DNA from: Haloarchaeobius sp. FL176
GTDB lineage: Archaea > Halobacteriota > Halobacteria > Halobacteriales > Natrialbaceae
Direction of reading: 5' to 3'
Length of the DNA stretch: 64,000 nt
NCBI RefSeq assembly: GCF_024609245.1
Contig: NZ_JANJYH010000005.1
Coordinates: 310,001 to 374,000, forward strand
Position 1 is the first letter of the stretch; every line of letters starts with the position of its first letter. This document shows, in pieces, positions 1 through 8,524 of this stretch. A program made the translations under genes and the position numbers. The notes below the pieces were generated by a model. The model saw nothing but the letters and a program-made list of their open reading frames with translations. It did no database searches and was not told where the DNA came from.

Positions 1-1968
1 CTCCAGGCGTGGGACAAGATCATCGCCGACTCCATCTCGCTGTTGACGGGGCTCACCGTCCTGCGGCTGAAGGAGGCCCACCTCTGGGTGCTCGGGTTCG
101 CGCCCGCACCGGCCTTCTTCTCGTGGTACCTGGCGTTCCGGCGGCGCTACGTCCTCTCGGCGGTCGTCGGAGGGCTCGCCTTCCTCGTGCTCGTGCTGAC
201 CGGGGACGCCGCGACCGCGTTCAGCGGCGGCTGGATCCAGCGCGGGATGCTGTTCGGCGCGACGCTGGGCGGCATCGCGATGATCGGCTTCGGCGAACTC
301 GAACGCCACGGCGGCTCGGTGCTGCAGGCCGACGTGCTCGTCGTCCTCTTCACGCTCATGCTCATCGGGTCGGCCATCCAGCTCCCGTTCACCGGGAGCG
401 CCCTCCGGCTGGTCGAGGGCGGGCCGACGACCGTCGAGGGCAGCCTGACCAGCTCGCCCGGCGAGACGACCATCCAGGGCTCCATCGAGCTCTCACCGGA
501 GGTCCGGTTCACCGTGACCGCGGACGACCCGCAGTACTGGCGCGTCGGCGTCTACGACCGCTTCACCGGTGGGTCGTGGCTCCGGACCGGACAGGCGGGA
601 CCCTACAGCGGCCAGCTCGATCCACCGCCCGGCGATACGGAGACCGTCTCCCAGCTCGTCCGGATGCACGACCGGGCGAACGTGATGCCCGCGGCGAACC
701 AGCCCGTCCGCGTCGAGGGGCAGGTGCGCGAGTACACTCAGGTGACCAGCCACGGGGGTCTCCAGTCCACCGTCACGTTCCAGCCGAACGACACCTACCG
801 GGTCGTCAGTGAGGTGCCAGACCCCGACGAGGCGACGCTGCAGAACGCCGGCACCGACTATCCGACGGCGGTGCAGCAGGTGTACCTCGCCGGCGACAAA
901 CAGCCGGACTTCTCGAACGGGTTCGAGTCGCGAACCCAGGAGATCGTCGACACGGCGGGTGCGGAGAACCCCTACGAGACCGCCGTCGCCATCGAGGACT
1001 GGCTCGAGGAGAACCGGGAGTACTCGCTCGACGTGGACCGCCCGAACGGCAACGTCGCCGAGTCGTTCCTGTTCGAGATGGAGCAAGGGTACTGTGTCTA
1101 CTACGCGACGACGATGGCGATGATGCTCCGCTCGCAGGACATCCCCGCGCGGTACGTCGTGGGCTACACGCCCGGCCAGCAGGTCGGCGAGAACCAGTGG
1201 GTCGTTCGCGGCCTCAACTCCCACGCCTGGGTGGAAGTGTACTTCCCCGACGTGGGGTGGGTCAAGTTCGACCCCACCCCGGGTGGCGCGCGGAGCGACG
1301 CCGAAGTTACCAGCATCGAGGATGCCAGGCAGAGCGGTGACGGGCAGGTCGACGTCGGCGGAAGCGAGGACGAGCCGCTGACGACGACGACCGCCATCCC
1401 GACCAACCGGCCGACCAGTAACGCCACCGACAGGAACCGGACGTTCCGCGACCCCGACCTGCCGGGCGTCGGCTCCGACAACCCCGGTGGCTCCTTCAAC
1501 GGCACCGCCTCGACACCGGGTGCGACCGTCGGCGAGCCCGAAGGCGACCGCCCCGATGGCTTCTCCGAGGAGCAGCAGCGCTACGCCGCCTTCGCGCTCG
1601 TCGCGATGGTCGGGCTCGCAGCCGGTGCCCATCGCGCCGGTGCGACCCGCGCGGTCCGTCGCGCCGCGAAACTGCGCTGGCAGGGGACGAAACGCGAACC
1701 CGACACCGACGTCGAACGGGCCGTCGAGCGCCTCGAACTCATGCTCGAACGGCGGTACGGCCCGCGGGAACCGAACGAGTCGCCGTCGCAGTACGTCGAG
1801 CGGCTGTCCATGTCCGGCGTCGACACGCGCGCCGACCGCGTGGTCGAGCTCCACGAGAAAGCGGTGTACGGTCCCGGTGTGAGCCGCGAGGAGGCCGACG
1901 AGGCCATCGATCTCGTCGACACCATGGTCCGGTCGAACACGCCCCTGCTTCGTCGGTTCGCCGACTGA
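1..1968 (+). CDS. Transglutaminase-like membrane protein with C-terminal DUF4129-type region (5' end outside window)
   Basis: The reading frame is open from base 1, so the true start lies upstream; an internal TTG at 43 is not convincing. The N-terminal part visible here has several membrane segments, followed by a large extracytoplasmic region. A transglutaminase/cysteine-protease-like triad is present: Cys in [13 protein letters not shown] (codon at 1093), His in [10 protein letters not shown] (1222) and Asp in FDPTPG (1270). A threonine/proline-rich linker, one more membrane segment near 1580-1650 and a short cytoplasmic tail ([21 protein letters not shown]-like) follow, as in DUF3488/DUF4129 proteins. 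In haloarchaea such genes usually follow a DUF58 gene. Function is unproven; peptide or surface-protein processing is likely. Confidence 0.85.
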   Translation, partial: LQAWDKIIADSISLLTGLTVLRLKEAHLWVLGFAPAPAFFSWYLAFRRRYVLSAVVGGLAFLVLVLTGDAATAFSGGWIQRGMLFGATLGGIAMIGFGELERHGGSVLQADVLVVLFTLMLIGSAIQLPFTGSALRLVEGGPTTVEGSLTSSPGETTIQGSIELSPEVRFTVTADDPQYWRVGVYDRFTGGSWLRTGQAGPYSGQLDPPPGDTETVSQLVRMHDRANVMPAANQPVRVEGQVREYTQVTSHGGLQSTVTFQPNDTYRVVSEVPDPDEATLQNAGTDYPTAVQQVYLAGDKQPDFSNGFESRTQEIVDTAGAENPYETAVAIEDWLEENREYSLDVDRPNGNVAESFLFEMEQGYCVYYATTMAMMLRSQDIPARYVVGYTPGQQVGENQWVVRGLNSHAWVEVYFPDVGWVKFDPTPGGARSDAEVTSIEDARQSGDGQVDVGGSEDEPLTTTTAIPTNRPTSNATDRNRTFRDPDLPGVGSDNPGGSFNGTASTPGATVGEPEGDRPDGFSEEQQRYAAFALVAMVGLAAGAHRAGATRAVRRAAKLRWQGTKREPDTDVERAVERLELMLERRYGPREPNESPSQYVERLSMSGVDTRADRVVELHEKAVYGPGVSREEADEAIDLVDTMVRSNTPLLRRFAD

Positions 1969-2018
1969 CCGGCTCCACCGCCGTGACACCCGATTTGTTG
2001 CGCGGCCACCCGATAGTG

Positions 2019-2027
2019 TTTAATATG
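2019..2027 (+). promoter_or_regulatory. TATA box of the SUI1 gene
   Basis: TTTAATATG lies about 25 bases upstream of the ATG at 2052, the spacing expected for a leaderless archaeal transcript that starts at or next to the start codon. Confidence 0.6.
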
Positions 2028-2051
2028 GCGAATTCGTACGTCCAACCTGTA

Positions 2052-2345
2052 ATGTCGGAAGTCTGCTCGACGTGCGGACTGCCCGAGGAACTCTGCGTCT
2101 GCGAAGACGTTGCCAAGGGCGACACTGAGATAACCATCCGCATTGACGAGCGAAGATACGGTAAAGAAGTAACGGTGATCGAAGGGTTCGACGCGAAAGA
2201 CGTCGACCTCGACAGCCTCTCGTCGGACCTCAAGTCGAAGTTCGCCTGTGGGGGCACCGTCGAAGACAACCACATCGAACTCCAGGGGAATCACTCGGGC
2301 CGCATCGAGGACTTCCTCCGCGAGCGCGGATTCAACGTCGCCTGA
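2052..2345 (+). CDS. Translation initiation factor SUI1/eIF1 family protein
   Basis: This 97-residue protein is the archaeal homologue of eIF1/SUI1, which binds the small ribosomal subunit and helps select start codons. It begins with a short Cys-containing segment ([15 protein letters not shown]) typical of archaeal members, followed by the SUI1 fold with [19 protein letters not shown] and the [11 protein letters not shown] end. The ATG at 2052 is chosen because it gives the usual family length and is preceded by a TATA box at leaderless distance; an upstream in-frame ATG at 2025 overlaps the promoter. Confidence 0.93.
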   Translation: MSEVCSTCGLPEELCVCEDVAKGDTEITIRIDERRYGKEVTVIEGFDAKDVDLDSLSSDLKSKFACGGTVEDNHIELQGNHSGRIEDFLRERGFNVA

Positions 2346-2385
2346 CCCAACGCCTTCTCTTGCTGTCTCGCGTCGAGCGACCGCG

Positions 2386-2730
2386 TTAGAACGGTGCGTC
2401 GCCGGGCTCTTCGGCCGCCTCGGCGCGCTCAAGCTCCCATTCCCACTCGGTGAGCCCGCCAGCCATGCTCTCGACGGTGCCGTCGAACCCCTCGTAGGAC
2501 GCGATGAGCCGAGCCGCCTGAACGCTCGATTTCCCGTGCGGACACACCGTCACGACGTGGTCGTGCCCCGCGACGCGCTCGACCTCGCTCGGGAGCCGCT
2601 GGAACGGCAGGTTCGTCGAGCCGGGGATGTGTCCCCGTTCGAACGCCAGCTCGTTCCGGATGTCGACGACGAGCGAGTCGTCGTCGTCCAGTTGCGCCTT
2701 CACGTCCTCGGGTCGAATCTCGCCGTCCAT
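2386..2730 (-). CDS. Rhodanese-like domain protein
   Basis: A single rhodanese domain of 114 residues. The motif VVDIRNELAFERGHIPGS and the active-site loop with Cys63 in VCPHGKSS support a sulfur-transfer or persulfide-handling role in the cytoplasm. The GGLTEWEWE segment near the C-terminus is the usual family end, followed by an acidic tail. The start at 2730 gives a normal N-terminus; an upstream in-frame ATG at 2784 would add 18 basic residues that do not belong to the fold. The sulfur donor and acceptor cannot be read from the neighbours. Confidence 0.88.
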   Translation of the reverse strand: MDGEIRPEDVKAQLDDDDSLVVDIRNELAFERGHIPGSTNLPFQRLPSEVERVAGHDHVVTVCPHGKSSVQAARLIASYEGFDGTVESMAGGLTEWEWELERAEAAEEPGDAPF

Positions 2731-2901
2731 CGTCAGGAACGTACGCCCGGACGGAAGTAAGCCTGCTGGACGGCGAGGGTTCAAATAGCAAGCCGCGGGC
2801 AGGGTCAGCGATGCAGTGACGACGGCCCGCGTCGGCCTCGGCGGGAGTGTGGCGCACCGACGCGACGAGTGCCAGCGCCGCCTGTTCGCCCCCGAGTGGC
2901 C

Positions 2902-3438
2902 CTACAGCAACCCCTCTTCCTTCGCGAGCAGCACACCCTCAACGGTCGCGTCGTTGGTCGGCTGTGCTCGCGCCCGGTCGAGTGCCTCGTCGACCGGGAC
3001 GGTCCGTATCGTCAGGAACTCGTTGCTGTCCAGCTCGCGCTCGGCCGGCTCCAGCCCCTCAGCGAAGACGATGCCGCGACGGTGCCGGAGCACGCCGGTC
3101 GAACACCAGAACTCCTGAAGCAACGACACGCCAGCGGGGTCGAAGCCGGTCTCCTCCCGGAGTTCACGCGCACCAGCGGTGGTGAACGACTCGCCGTCCT
3201 CGACGATGCCCGCGGGGAGTTCGAGGTGCGTCTCGCGGATGGCCGGCCGGTACTGCTCGACGAACAGCATCTGGTCGTCGGCGACGGCGACGACGACGAC
3301 CGCATCCGGTAGCTCCGCCCAGTAGTAGCGCTTCTCGCTTCCGTCGGGCTGTGTGACGCGGTCGTAGCCACCGGTGTACCAGCCGGTCTCGTACTCGGCG
3401 ACGGACTCCTCCAGCGTCCACTCGTCGGGATCACTCAT
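2902..3438 (-). CDS. NUDIX hydrolase, ADP-ribose pyrophosphatase-like
   Basis: A 178-residue NUDIX protein. The Nudix box starts at GIVEDGE and ends in the catalytic REETGF, matching the G-x5-E-x7-REUxEExGU pattern. The preceding MLFVEQYRPAIRETHLELPAG and the overall length match ADP-ribose/nucleotide-sugar pyrophosphatases, which clear ADP-ribose to AMP and ribose-5-phosphate. Its start codon overlaps by 8 bases the end of the upstream membrane-anchored protein gene (3431-3808), so the two are probably cotranscribed. Exact substrate is not readable. Confidence 0.9.
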   Translation of the reverse strand: MSDPDEWTLEESVAEYETGWYTGGYDRVTQPDGSEKRYYWAELPDAVVVVAVADDQMLFVEQYRPAIRETHLELPAGIVEDGESFTTAGARELREETGFDPAGVSLLQEFWCSTGVLRHRRGIVFAEGLEPAERELDSNEFLTIRTVPVDEALDRARAQPTNDATVEGVLLAKEEGLL

Positions 3439-3808
3439 CGGTCTCCCGTGTGAGTTCCAGGCGGTAAACCGTGCCGTTGTGCTGGACGTAGGCTACGTCA
3501 CCCTCGACCGCGTCGGGCGACCGCGTCCGGAGCGCGCCGAACTCGTCGAACGGCGAGTGCGTGAACGCCCCTTTGATGCCGACTGGGCCCTCGTAGTAGC
3601 TGCCGGAGCGACCGTCGGAGAGCGCCGCGAACAGGTACGGGTACTGTTGCTCGGAGAAGTTCGACACGTCGACAGCCGCGTGGTCGGTCTCGGCGTCGGT
3701 CGCCGTCACGTAGTACGGGTCGCCGCTCGTGAGGAGGGAAGGCAGCGCGCCGAGCGCCAGCAGGGCGAGGACCAGCCCGATGAGGAGCAGCAGGTAGCGC
3801 TGTCGCAT
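3431..3808 (-). CDS. Small membrane-anchored extracytoplasmic protein, unknown function
   Basis: A 125-residue protein with one N-terminal membrane segment (LLLLIGLVLALLALGALPSL) and an acidic outer domain of about 95 residues containing a DPYYV segment and VAYVQHNGTVYRLEL. I recognise no catalytic motif. The gene lies directly upstream of the NUDIX gene and overlaps it by 8 bases, so they are likely translated from one mRNA. No cysteine lipobox is present; it should be anchored by the uncleaved helix. Confidence 0.75.
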   Translation of the reverse strand: MRQRYLLLLIGLVLALLALGALPSLLTSGDPYYVTATDAETDHAAVDVSNFSEQQYPYLFAALSDGRSGSYYEGPVGIKGAFTHSPFDEFGALRTRSPDAVEGDVAYVQHNGTVYRLELTRETDE

Positions 3809-3845
3809 ACGCGGCGGTTAGAACGGGACGAGTAAGGGGGTTTCG

Positions 3846-4259
3846 TCACAGCCGTTCGCGGTAGATGCGCCCGAGCGCCTGCCGTCGGAGCGTGTCGACG
3901 GCGGCGTCCTCCTCGTCGGCGAACGTCGCGGCGACCGCCTCGTCGGCGAAGGGCGCCACGTGCCACGCGACGTTGGCGACCTGCTCGCTTCCCGTCTCGT
4001 GGACCTCGCCGTCGAACTCGGCGGCCCACTCGTCGTACTCCTCCCGGGTGCCGACGTGGACGGCGAGCTCGGCCGCAAAGAGCACGTCACGGGCTGTCTC
4101 GACCACGTCCGAGTCGACGCGTTCCTGGTACTCCTCGCGGTCGAACTGCATCGACTTCGCGATCTCCTTGACGACGAGCTGTGCGGTCGGTCCGACATCC
4201 TCGTACACCTCGCGTGCTGATTCCTCGCTCTCGGGGCGAAGCTCTCCGACGGTGTGCAT
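3846..4259 (-). CDS. Conserved haloarchaeal protein, DUF5809-like
   Basis: A soluble acidic 137-residue protein beginning MHTVGELRPESEESAREVYEDVG. From memory it matches the haloarchaeal family labelled DUF5809, commonly encoded beside a DUF5810 protein, exactly as here (next gene 4284-4697 upstream, 24 bases away, same strand). No membrane segment or recognisable catalytic motif is visible. Function unknown. Confidence 0.78.
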   Translation of the reverse strand: MHTVGELRPESEESAREVYEDVGPTAQLVVKEIAKSMQFDREEYQERVDSDVVETARDVLFAAELAVHVGTREEYDEWAAEFDGEVHETGSEQVANVAWHVAPFADEAVAATFADEEDAAVDTLRRQALGRIYRERL

Positions 4260-4283
4260 GGGTGAACTGCGAACCGGGAGCGG

Positions 4284-4697
4284 TTACTCGCTTTCGGTGT
4301 CGGACGCCTCGTCTTCCGCGTCCGACTCGGCGTCCTCGTGCATCCGTCGAGTCAGCTCCTGGGCCTCCTGCAAGACCTCGTCGTGGTCGGCAGTCGCCGA
4401 GGCCGAGCCCCGGTTGCCGTCGCGAACGCCCTCGGCGACAGCGTCCTCGAAGCTGGCGTGATCGTGGTCGTGTCCTTCGGTCGTATCCTCGAACACCTGC
4501 TCGAACTCCGTCTCCGGCACGGCGTCGGCGACGACCGGCGCGAGCGACTCCGGGTTCGCCGACTCCCACCCGGGTGCGTGCTCCGCGAGCCAGTCCTCGT
4601 GCTCGTCGCCGTGGAGCATCGCGGTGAACGCGAGGTGGTTCGCCAGATGCTCGGCGTCGGAGTGTGGCACCGAACAGACCGGACACTCGTATCCCAT
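4284..4697 (-). CDS. Zinc-finger-containing haloarchaeal protein, DUF5810-like
   Basis: A 137-residue protein opening with a C2H2-like motif, YECPVCSVPHSDAEHLANHL, which should bind one zinc ion (Cys-x2-Cys with two His). The rest is highly acidic, with a histidine-rich stretch (EGHDHDHASFED) and an acidic C-terminus ending in ASDTESE. It is the likely operon partner of the DUF5809-like gene downstream. The finger suggests nucleic-acid or protein binding, but no function is known to me. Confidence 0.78.
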   Translation of the reverse strand: MGYECPVCSVPHSDAEHLANHLAFTAMLHGDEHEDWLAEHAPGWESANPESLAPVVADAVPETEFEQVFEDTTEGHDHDHASFEDAVAEGVRDGNRGSASATADHDEVLQEAQELTRRMHEDAESDAEDEASDTESE

Positions 4698-4738
4698 GTC
4701 CGGTGGCAGGTGGTCGGGAGGAAAGGCCCTTGCGCTTC

Positions 4739-5212
4739 TCAGAGGTCTCTGACCATCACCAGCGCGTCCTCCCCGTCGTCGTAGTAGCGGGGGACGCGCC
4801 GGAGCGCCTCGAAGCCGAAGTCCTCGTACAGCGAACGGGCGGGCTCGTTGCCGACGCGGACTTCCAGCTTGACAGAGGTCGCGTCACGGGTCGCGAGCGT
4901 CGCGAGGGCACGGGCGAGCAGCCGCCGGCCGATACCCTCGCCCCGCCGCGACTCGTGGACCGCGAGGTCCTTGATGTGACCGAGCGCGCGGCCGTGGTTC
5001 GGGATGGTGTCGGCGACGACGTAGCCTGTCACCTTCCCGTTCTCCGTCGCGACCAGGAAGCCCGGCTCGCCGAGGAACCGCTGGAAGGCGTCGAACGGCC
5101 ACGGTTGCGGGAAGACCGCCTTCTCGATGCGGAAGACGGCGAGCAGGTCCGCGTGCTCGGCCTGCCGGATGTAGAGGTCGTCGTCCGCAGCGTCCCGGGT
5201 GACGGTCGTCAC
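4739..5212 (-). CDS. rimI: Ribosomal protein S18-alanine N-acetyltransferase-like GNAT enzyme
   Basis: A GNAT acetyltransferase of 157 residues with the acetyl-CoA-binding motif RRGEGIGRRLL, the upstream DLAVHESR strand and the LEVRVGNEPARSLYEDFGF motif typical of RimI/Naa-type N-terminal acetyltransferases. In archaea this family acetylates N-termini of many proteins. The start is a GTG at 5212 that overlaps the stop codon of the upstream frameshifted membrane-protein gene (GTGA), which suggests translational coupling. Confidence 0.88.
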   Translation of the reverse strand: MTTVTRDAADDDLYIRQAEHADLLAVFRIEKAVFPQPWPFDAFQRFLGEPGFLVATENGKVTGYVVADTIPNHGRALGHIKDLAVHESRRGEGIGRRLLARALATLATRDATSVKLEVRVGNEPARSLYEDFGFEALRRVPRYYDDGEDALVMVRDL

Positions 5213-5456
5213 GACCCGACAGTTGGGCTGGCGCGATTATCAATCACGTGGGTGCCGGCTCGGAAGGCCGCATAGAGGACCGAGACACCGAGGACGATGA
5301 CCGCCACATCGAACGCTGTCGCGAGGGCGATGCGGCCCTGTACGGGCGCGAACGCCGCGGCCTCCGTCTGGACGACGAACGCCGCACCTGAGACCCAGCG
5401 ACGGCGGCCGGAATCGGGAGCAACAGCCCTGCCAGCGCGTGCCTGCGGGAGTCCAT
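5209..5456 (-). pseudogene. Small two-helix membrane protein gene with a one-base frameshift
   Basis: Two adjacent minus-strand frames join into one plausible protein of about 80 residues. The first half starts at the ATG at 5456 (MDSRRHALAGLLLPIPAAVAG); the second, in another frame, reads SGAAFVVQTEAAAFAPVQ and then a long hydrophobic helix, ending at 5209. The break lies near 5385-5395, at a GGG run; one extra G would restore the frame. The restored stop overlaps the GTG start of rimI by four bases, which argues that this was a functional operon partner. It may be a recent pseudogene or a sequencing error. Confidence 0.6.
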
Positions 5457-5531
5457 CGGGCTGGCGTCGTGACTCGCCAGTGTTGAGCGCGTCGAAAGAA
5501 CGAGGTCGGTGCTGCAGTCGCGAGTGCGCGC

Positions 5532-7505
5532 TCAGTCGTCGGCGGGCGCGGCCCCGTCGTCGCCATGGGCGCGCTGCTTCGTCCACGGGAGCTTGCCGCC
5601 GACCGCGAGCATGTCGCGCTCGCGCTCGGAGGCGTCGAGCCCCGCGGTGAACTCCCAGTCGCCGTTGACGCTGACGGTGAACTCCTCCTGACCGGACTCG
5701 ACACCCTCGCGGATGTCGTCGACGACGGTCAGCTCGTCGCCCTGGTCGATCTTCGCGTAGGTGTCCTCGTCGATGATGAACGGCACGATGCCGAAGTTGA
5801 ACAGGTTCGCCTTGTGGATGCGGGCGAAGCTCTGTGCGAAGACGGCGTCGATACCGAGGTACATCGGACACATCGCGGCGTGCTCGCGCGAGGAGCCCTG
5901 GCCGTAGTTCTCGCCGGCGACGAGGACGCCACCGTCGGCGGCCTCGGCGCGCTCGGGGAACGTCTCGTCGATCCGGGTCAGGGTGAACTTCGCGTACTCC
6001 GGGATGTTCGACCGGTACATCAGGGCGTCCGCGTTCGCGGGCGTGATGTGGTCGGTCGTGATGTTGTCCTCCATCTTGAGGAGGTTCTCACCGGAGAGCT
6101 CGGCGTCGAGCGCGTCCTTCAGCGGGACGTCCTTGATGTTCGGGCCCTTGACGAGCTCGTCGTCGACGGCCTCGTCGGGCGCGATGAGGTCGGCCTTGGA
6201 GCCGTCGTACTCGTCGGGGAGCTCGAAGCCGGGAGCCTCGAGGTCGCCGAGTTCGTCGGCGAGGTCGCGCGGGTCGACGATTTCGCCCTTGATCGCGGCG
6301 GCGGCCGCGACCTCGGGGGAGCAGAGGTAGACGGAGTCGTCGTCGATGCCGGAGCGACCCTCGAAGTTGCGGTTGAAGGTACGCAGCGAGACGGAGTCGC
6401 TGGCGGGGACGTGACCGATGCCGATACAGGCACCACACGTCGCCTCGGAGAAGTTGACGCCAGCGGCCATCATCTCGGCGACCCAGCCGTCGCGGGCGAG
6501 CATCTCGGATGCCTGCTTGCTGCCGGGCGCGACGATCATCTCGGTCTTCTTGTTGATCTCGCGGCCCTCGACCATCTTCGCGGCCGGGAGGATATCCTCG
6601 TAGCCGCCGTTCGTACAGGAGCCGATCATGACCTGACTGACTTCGACGCCCTCGACCTCGCGGACGGGGACGACGTTGTCGGGCATGGACGGCTCGGCGA
6701 TGAGCGGCTCGAGGTCGGAGAGGTCGACGACGATCTCGTCGTCGTACTCGGCGTCCTCGTCGGGGGCGACCTCGGCGAAGTCCTCCTCGCGGCCCTGGCG
6801 GGCGAGGTAGTCCTTCGTCTTCTCGTCGGTCGGGAAGATAGAGGAGGTCGCACCGAGTTCGGTGCCCATGTTGGTGATGGTGGTCCGCTCGGGCACGGAG
6901 AGCGTCTCGACGCCCGGACCGGTGTACTCCAGCACCTTGCCGACGCCGCCTTTCACGGAGAGGCGTCGCAGCATCTCGAGGATGACGTCCTTCGCGGTCG
7001 CCCACTCGGGGACCTCGCCCTCGAGGCGTACGTTGACGACCTCGGGCATCTCGATGTAGTACGGCGCACCGCCCATCGCGACGGTGACGTCGATACCGCC
7101 CGCGCCGATTGCGAGCTCACCGAGCCCGCCCGGGGTCGGCGTGTGCGAGTCCGACCCGAGCATGGTCTTGCCGGGTGCGGCGAAGTTCTCCTTGTGGACG
7201 TTGTGGCAGATACCGTTGCCGGGGCGAGAGAAGTGTGCCCCGTAGGTGCCGGCGGCCGACCGCAGGAAGCGGTGGTCGTCAGTGTTCTTGAAGTCGAACT
7301 GATAGGTCTGGTGGTCGCAGTACTGCGCGGCGATCTCCGTCTGGACCTCGTCCAGACCCATCGCCTCGAACTGCAGCCAGACCATCGTTCCCGTCGTGTC
7401 CTGAGTGAGGACCTGATCGATCTCGATACCGATCTCCTCGCCTGTTTCGAGTTCTCCCTCGACGAGGTGGTCATCGAGAATCTTCTCTGTAAGCGTCTGT
7501 CCCAT
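5532..7505 (-). CDS. acn: Aconitate hydratase
   Basis: A 657-residue aconitase that isomerises citrate and isocitrate in the TCA cycle. The three [4Fe-4S] ligands are present: Cys297 in IGSCTNGG and Cys357/Cys360 in ATCGACIGIG. Other family signatures are the SDSHTPTPGG segment near residue 118 and, in the swivel domain, GENYGQGSSREHAA. Length is that of the archaeal AcnA-like form. The start at 7505 (MGQTLTEKIL) is preferred; the frame extends upstream without coding character. It stands alone between broken small genes. Confidence 0.95.
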   Translation of the reverse strand: MGQTLTEKILDDHLVEGELETGEEIGIEIDQVLTQDTTGTMVWLQFEAMGLDEVQTEIAAQYCDHQTYQFDFKNTDDHRFLRSAAGTYGAHFSRPGNGICHNVHKENFAAPGKTMLGSDSHTPTPGGLGELAIGAGGIDVTVAMGGAPYYIEMPEVVNVRLEGEVPEWATAKDVILEMLRRLSVKGGVGKVLEYTGPGVETLSVPERTTITNMGTELGATSSIFPTDEKTKDYLARQGREEDFAEVAPDEDAEYDDEIVVDLSDLEPLIAEPSMPDNVVPVREVEGVEVSQVMIGSCTNGGYEDILPAAKMVEGREINKKTEMIVAPGSKQASEMLARDGWVAEMMAAGVNFSEATCGACIGIGHVPASDSVSLRTFNRNFEGRSGIDDDSVYLCSPEVAAAAAIKGEIVDPRDLADELGDLEAPGFELPDEYDGSKADLIAPDEAVDDELVKGPNIKDVPLKDALDAELSGENLLKMEDNITTDHITPANADALMYRSNIPEYAKFTLTRIDETFPERAEAADGGVLVAGENYGQGSSREHAAMCPMYLGIDAVFAQSFARIHKANLFNFGIVPFIIDEDTYAKIDQGDELTVVDDIREGVESGQEEFTVSVNGDWEFTAGLDASERERDMLAVGGKLPWTKQRAHGDDGAAPADD

Positions 7506-7700
7506 AGCAAGGTTAAGTTCGGCCGCCCGCGACCATAAATCCCGCGTGTTTTGGATGGACGACCGTGCGGTTTTCGGGGCTGAGCCTGTCGATTCGCGCA
7601 ATCCTTGCCGAGTCGCGGCACAGTCGTCGTCGGTCACGGGAGAACGCGGACTGCGGAGCCGCCGACAGGTATTTTTCCAGCCGCTTCGAGTGCCGGAGGT
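7506..7700. other. Aconitase promoter region and divergent spacer
   Basis: This spacer separates the minus-strand aconitase from the decayed plus-strand gene at 7701. The part just upstream of the aconitase start is A/T-enriched (ATAAATCC near 7534-7541), compatible with a promoter. No gene is seen. Confidence 0.4.
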
Positions 7701-7990
7701 ATGTCGGACGATGCGACCAGCGTCTCGGTGAAGTAGTATCTCACCGGGGTCGCAACCTCGCTCCTCCTCGCCACCGTGGTGTACGGGATGGTCGTCTTCC
7801 CGCTGTTGTTCGGCGACGCGGCGCTGGTGCATGACACCTCCCCGACGGACGGGCAGATGCGGGCAATCGGCCGGGGGTCACGCTCCCGACAGTCGTCGGA
7901 ATCGGGGTCGTCACCGTCGGCGCGGTAACACACGGGGCTGTACAAGCACTACCCGCGGCTCCGAGAGCGACTGCGAGCGGGACCTCGGCC
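7701..7990 (+). pseudogene. Decayed small membrane-protein gene (in-frame stop plus two frameshifts)
   Basis: The ATG at 7701 starts MSDDATSVSVK, then hits an in-frame TAG at 7734 and continues YLTGVATSLLLATVVYGMVVF, a clear membrane helix. Coding character then moves to the next frame near 7870 (GVTLPTVVGIGVVTVGAVTHG, a second helix) and again near 7930 (GLYKHYPRLRERLRAGPRP). Read together this is a two-helix membrane protein with one nonsense and two frameshift lesions. The 3' end is not defined; the dUTPase gene follows at 8033. Confidence 0.55.
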
Positions 7991-8032
7991 CCAACTCGCA
8001 AGCTACATTCGACTCCGCTCGGACGCTCGCGT

Positions 8033-8512
8033 ATGTACCGTTCCGGGCAGTTCGTCGCGGAGCACGTGTCGCCGACGACCGAGGACCAGATACAGCCCAA
8101 CGGCGTCGACCTCACCGTCGAAGCCGTCTTCGAGCAGCGCGAACCGGGGCGCATCCGGACCGACGGGAAGGAGATCGGGGAGCGACAGGAGGTCGAGTCC
8201 GAGCAGTACACCGACGAGGGGTCACCGACGTACTACCTCGAAGCCGGCACCTACGTCGCGCGTTACGGCGAGCGCATCGCCATCCCGTCGGACCACGTCG
8301 GCTTCGTCTACCCGCGTTCGTCGCTCATGCGCAACTCCTGCATGCTGAACACGGCGGTCTGGGACGCCGGCTACGAGGGCCGCGGCGAGGGGTTGCTGCA
8401 GGTCCACCACGACGTCGAGCTGGAGTCGGGCGCCCGCATCGCCCAGCTGGTGCTCGCCGAGGCCGAACACATGGAGGAGTACGACGGCAGCTATCAGGGC
8501 GAGAACCTGTAG
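8033..8512 (+). CDS. dut: dUTP diphosphatase / dCTP deaminase-family protein
   Basis: A 159-residue member of the trimeric dUTPase/Dcd fold. Motifs in order are QIQPNGVDLTVE, HVGFVYPRSSLMRNSC, LNTAVWDAGYEGRGEG and GARIAQLVLAEAE. Haloarchaeal proteins of this length are annotated as dUTP nucleotidohydrolases, which remove dUTP and supply dUMP for thymidylate synthesis. Sequence alone does not fully separate dUTPase from dCTP deaminase. Confidence 0.85.
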   Translation: MYRSGQFVAEHVSPTTEDQIQPNGVDLTVEAVFEQREPGRIRTDGKEIGERQEVESEQYTDEGSPTYYLEAGTYVARYGERIAIPSDHVGFVYPRSSLMRNSCMLNTAVWDAGYEGRGEGLLQVHHDVELESGARIAQLVLAEAEHMEEYDGSYQGENL

Positions 8513-8524
8513 GCGTGGTCGTGA

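Noticed and set aside
493-1989. Long minus-strand ORF antisense to the transglutaminase gene
   Set aside because: It mirrors the GC-biased codons of the real gene, gives a basic, repetitive product without motifs, and overlaps a gene with a full catalytic triad.
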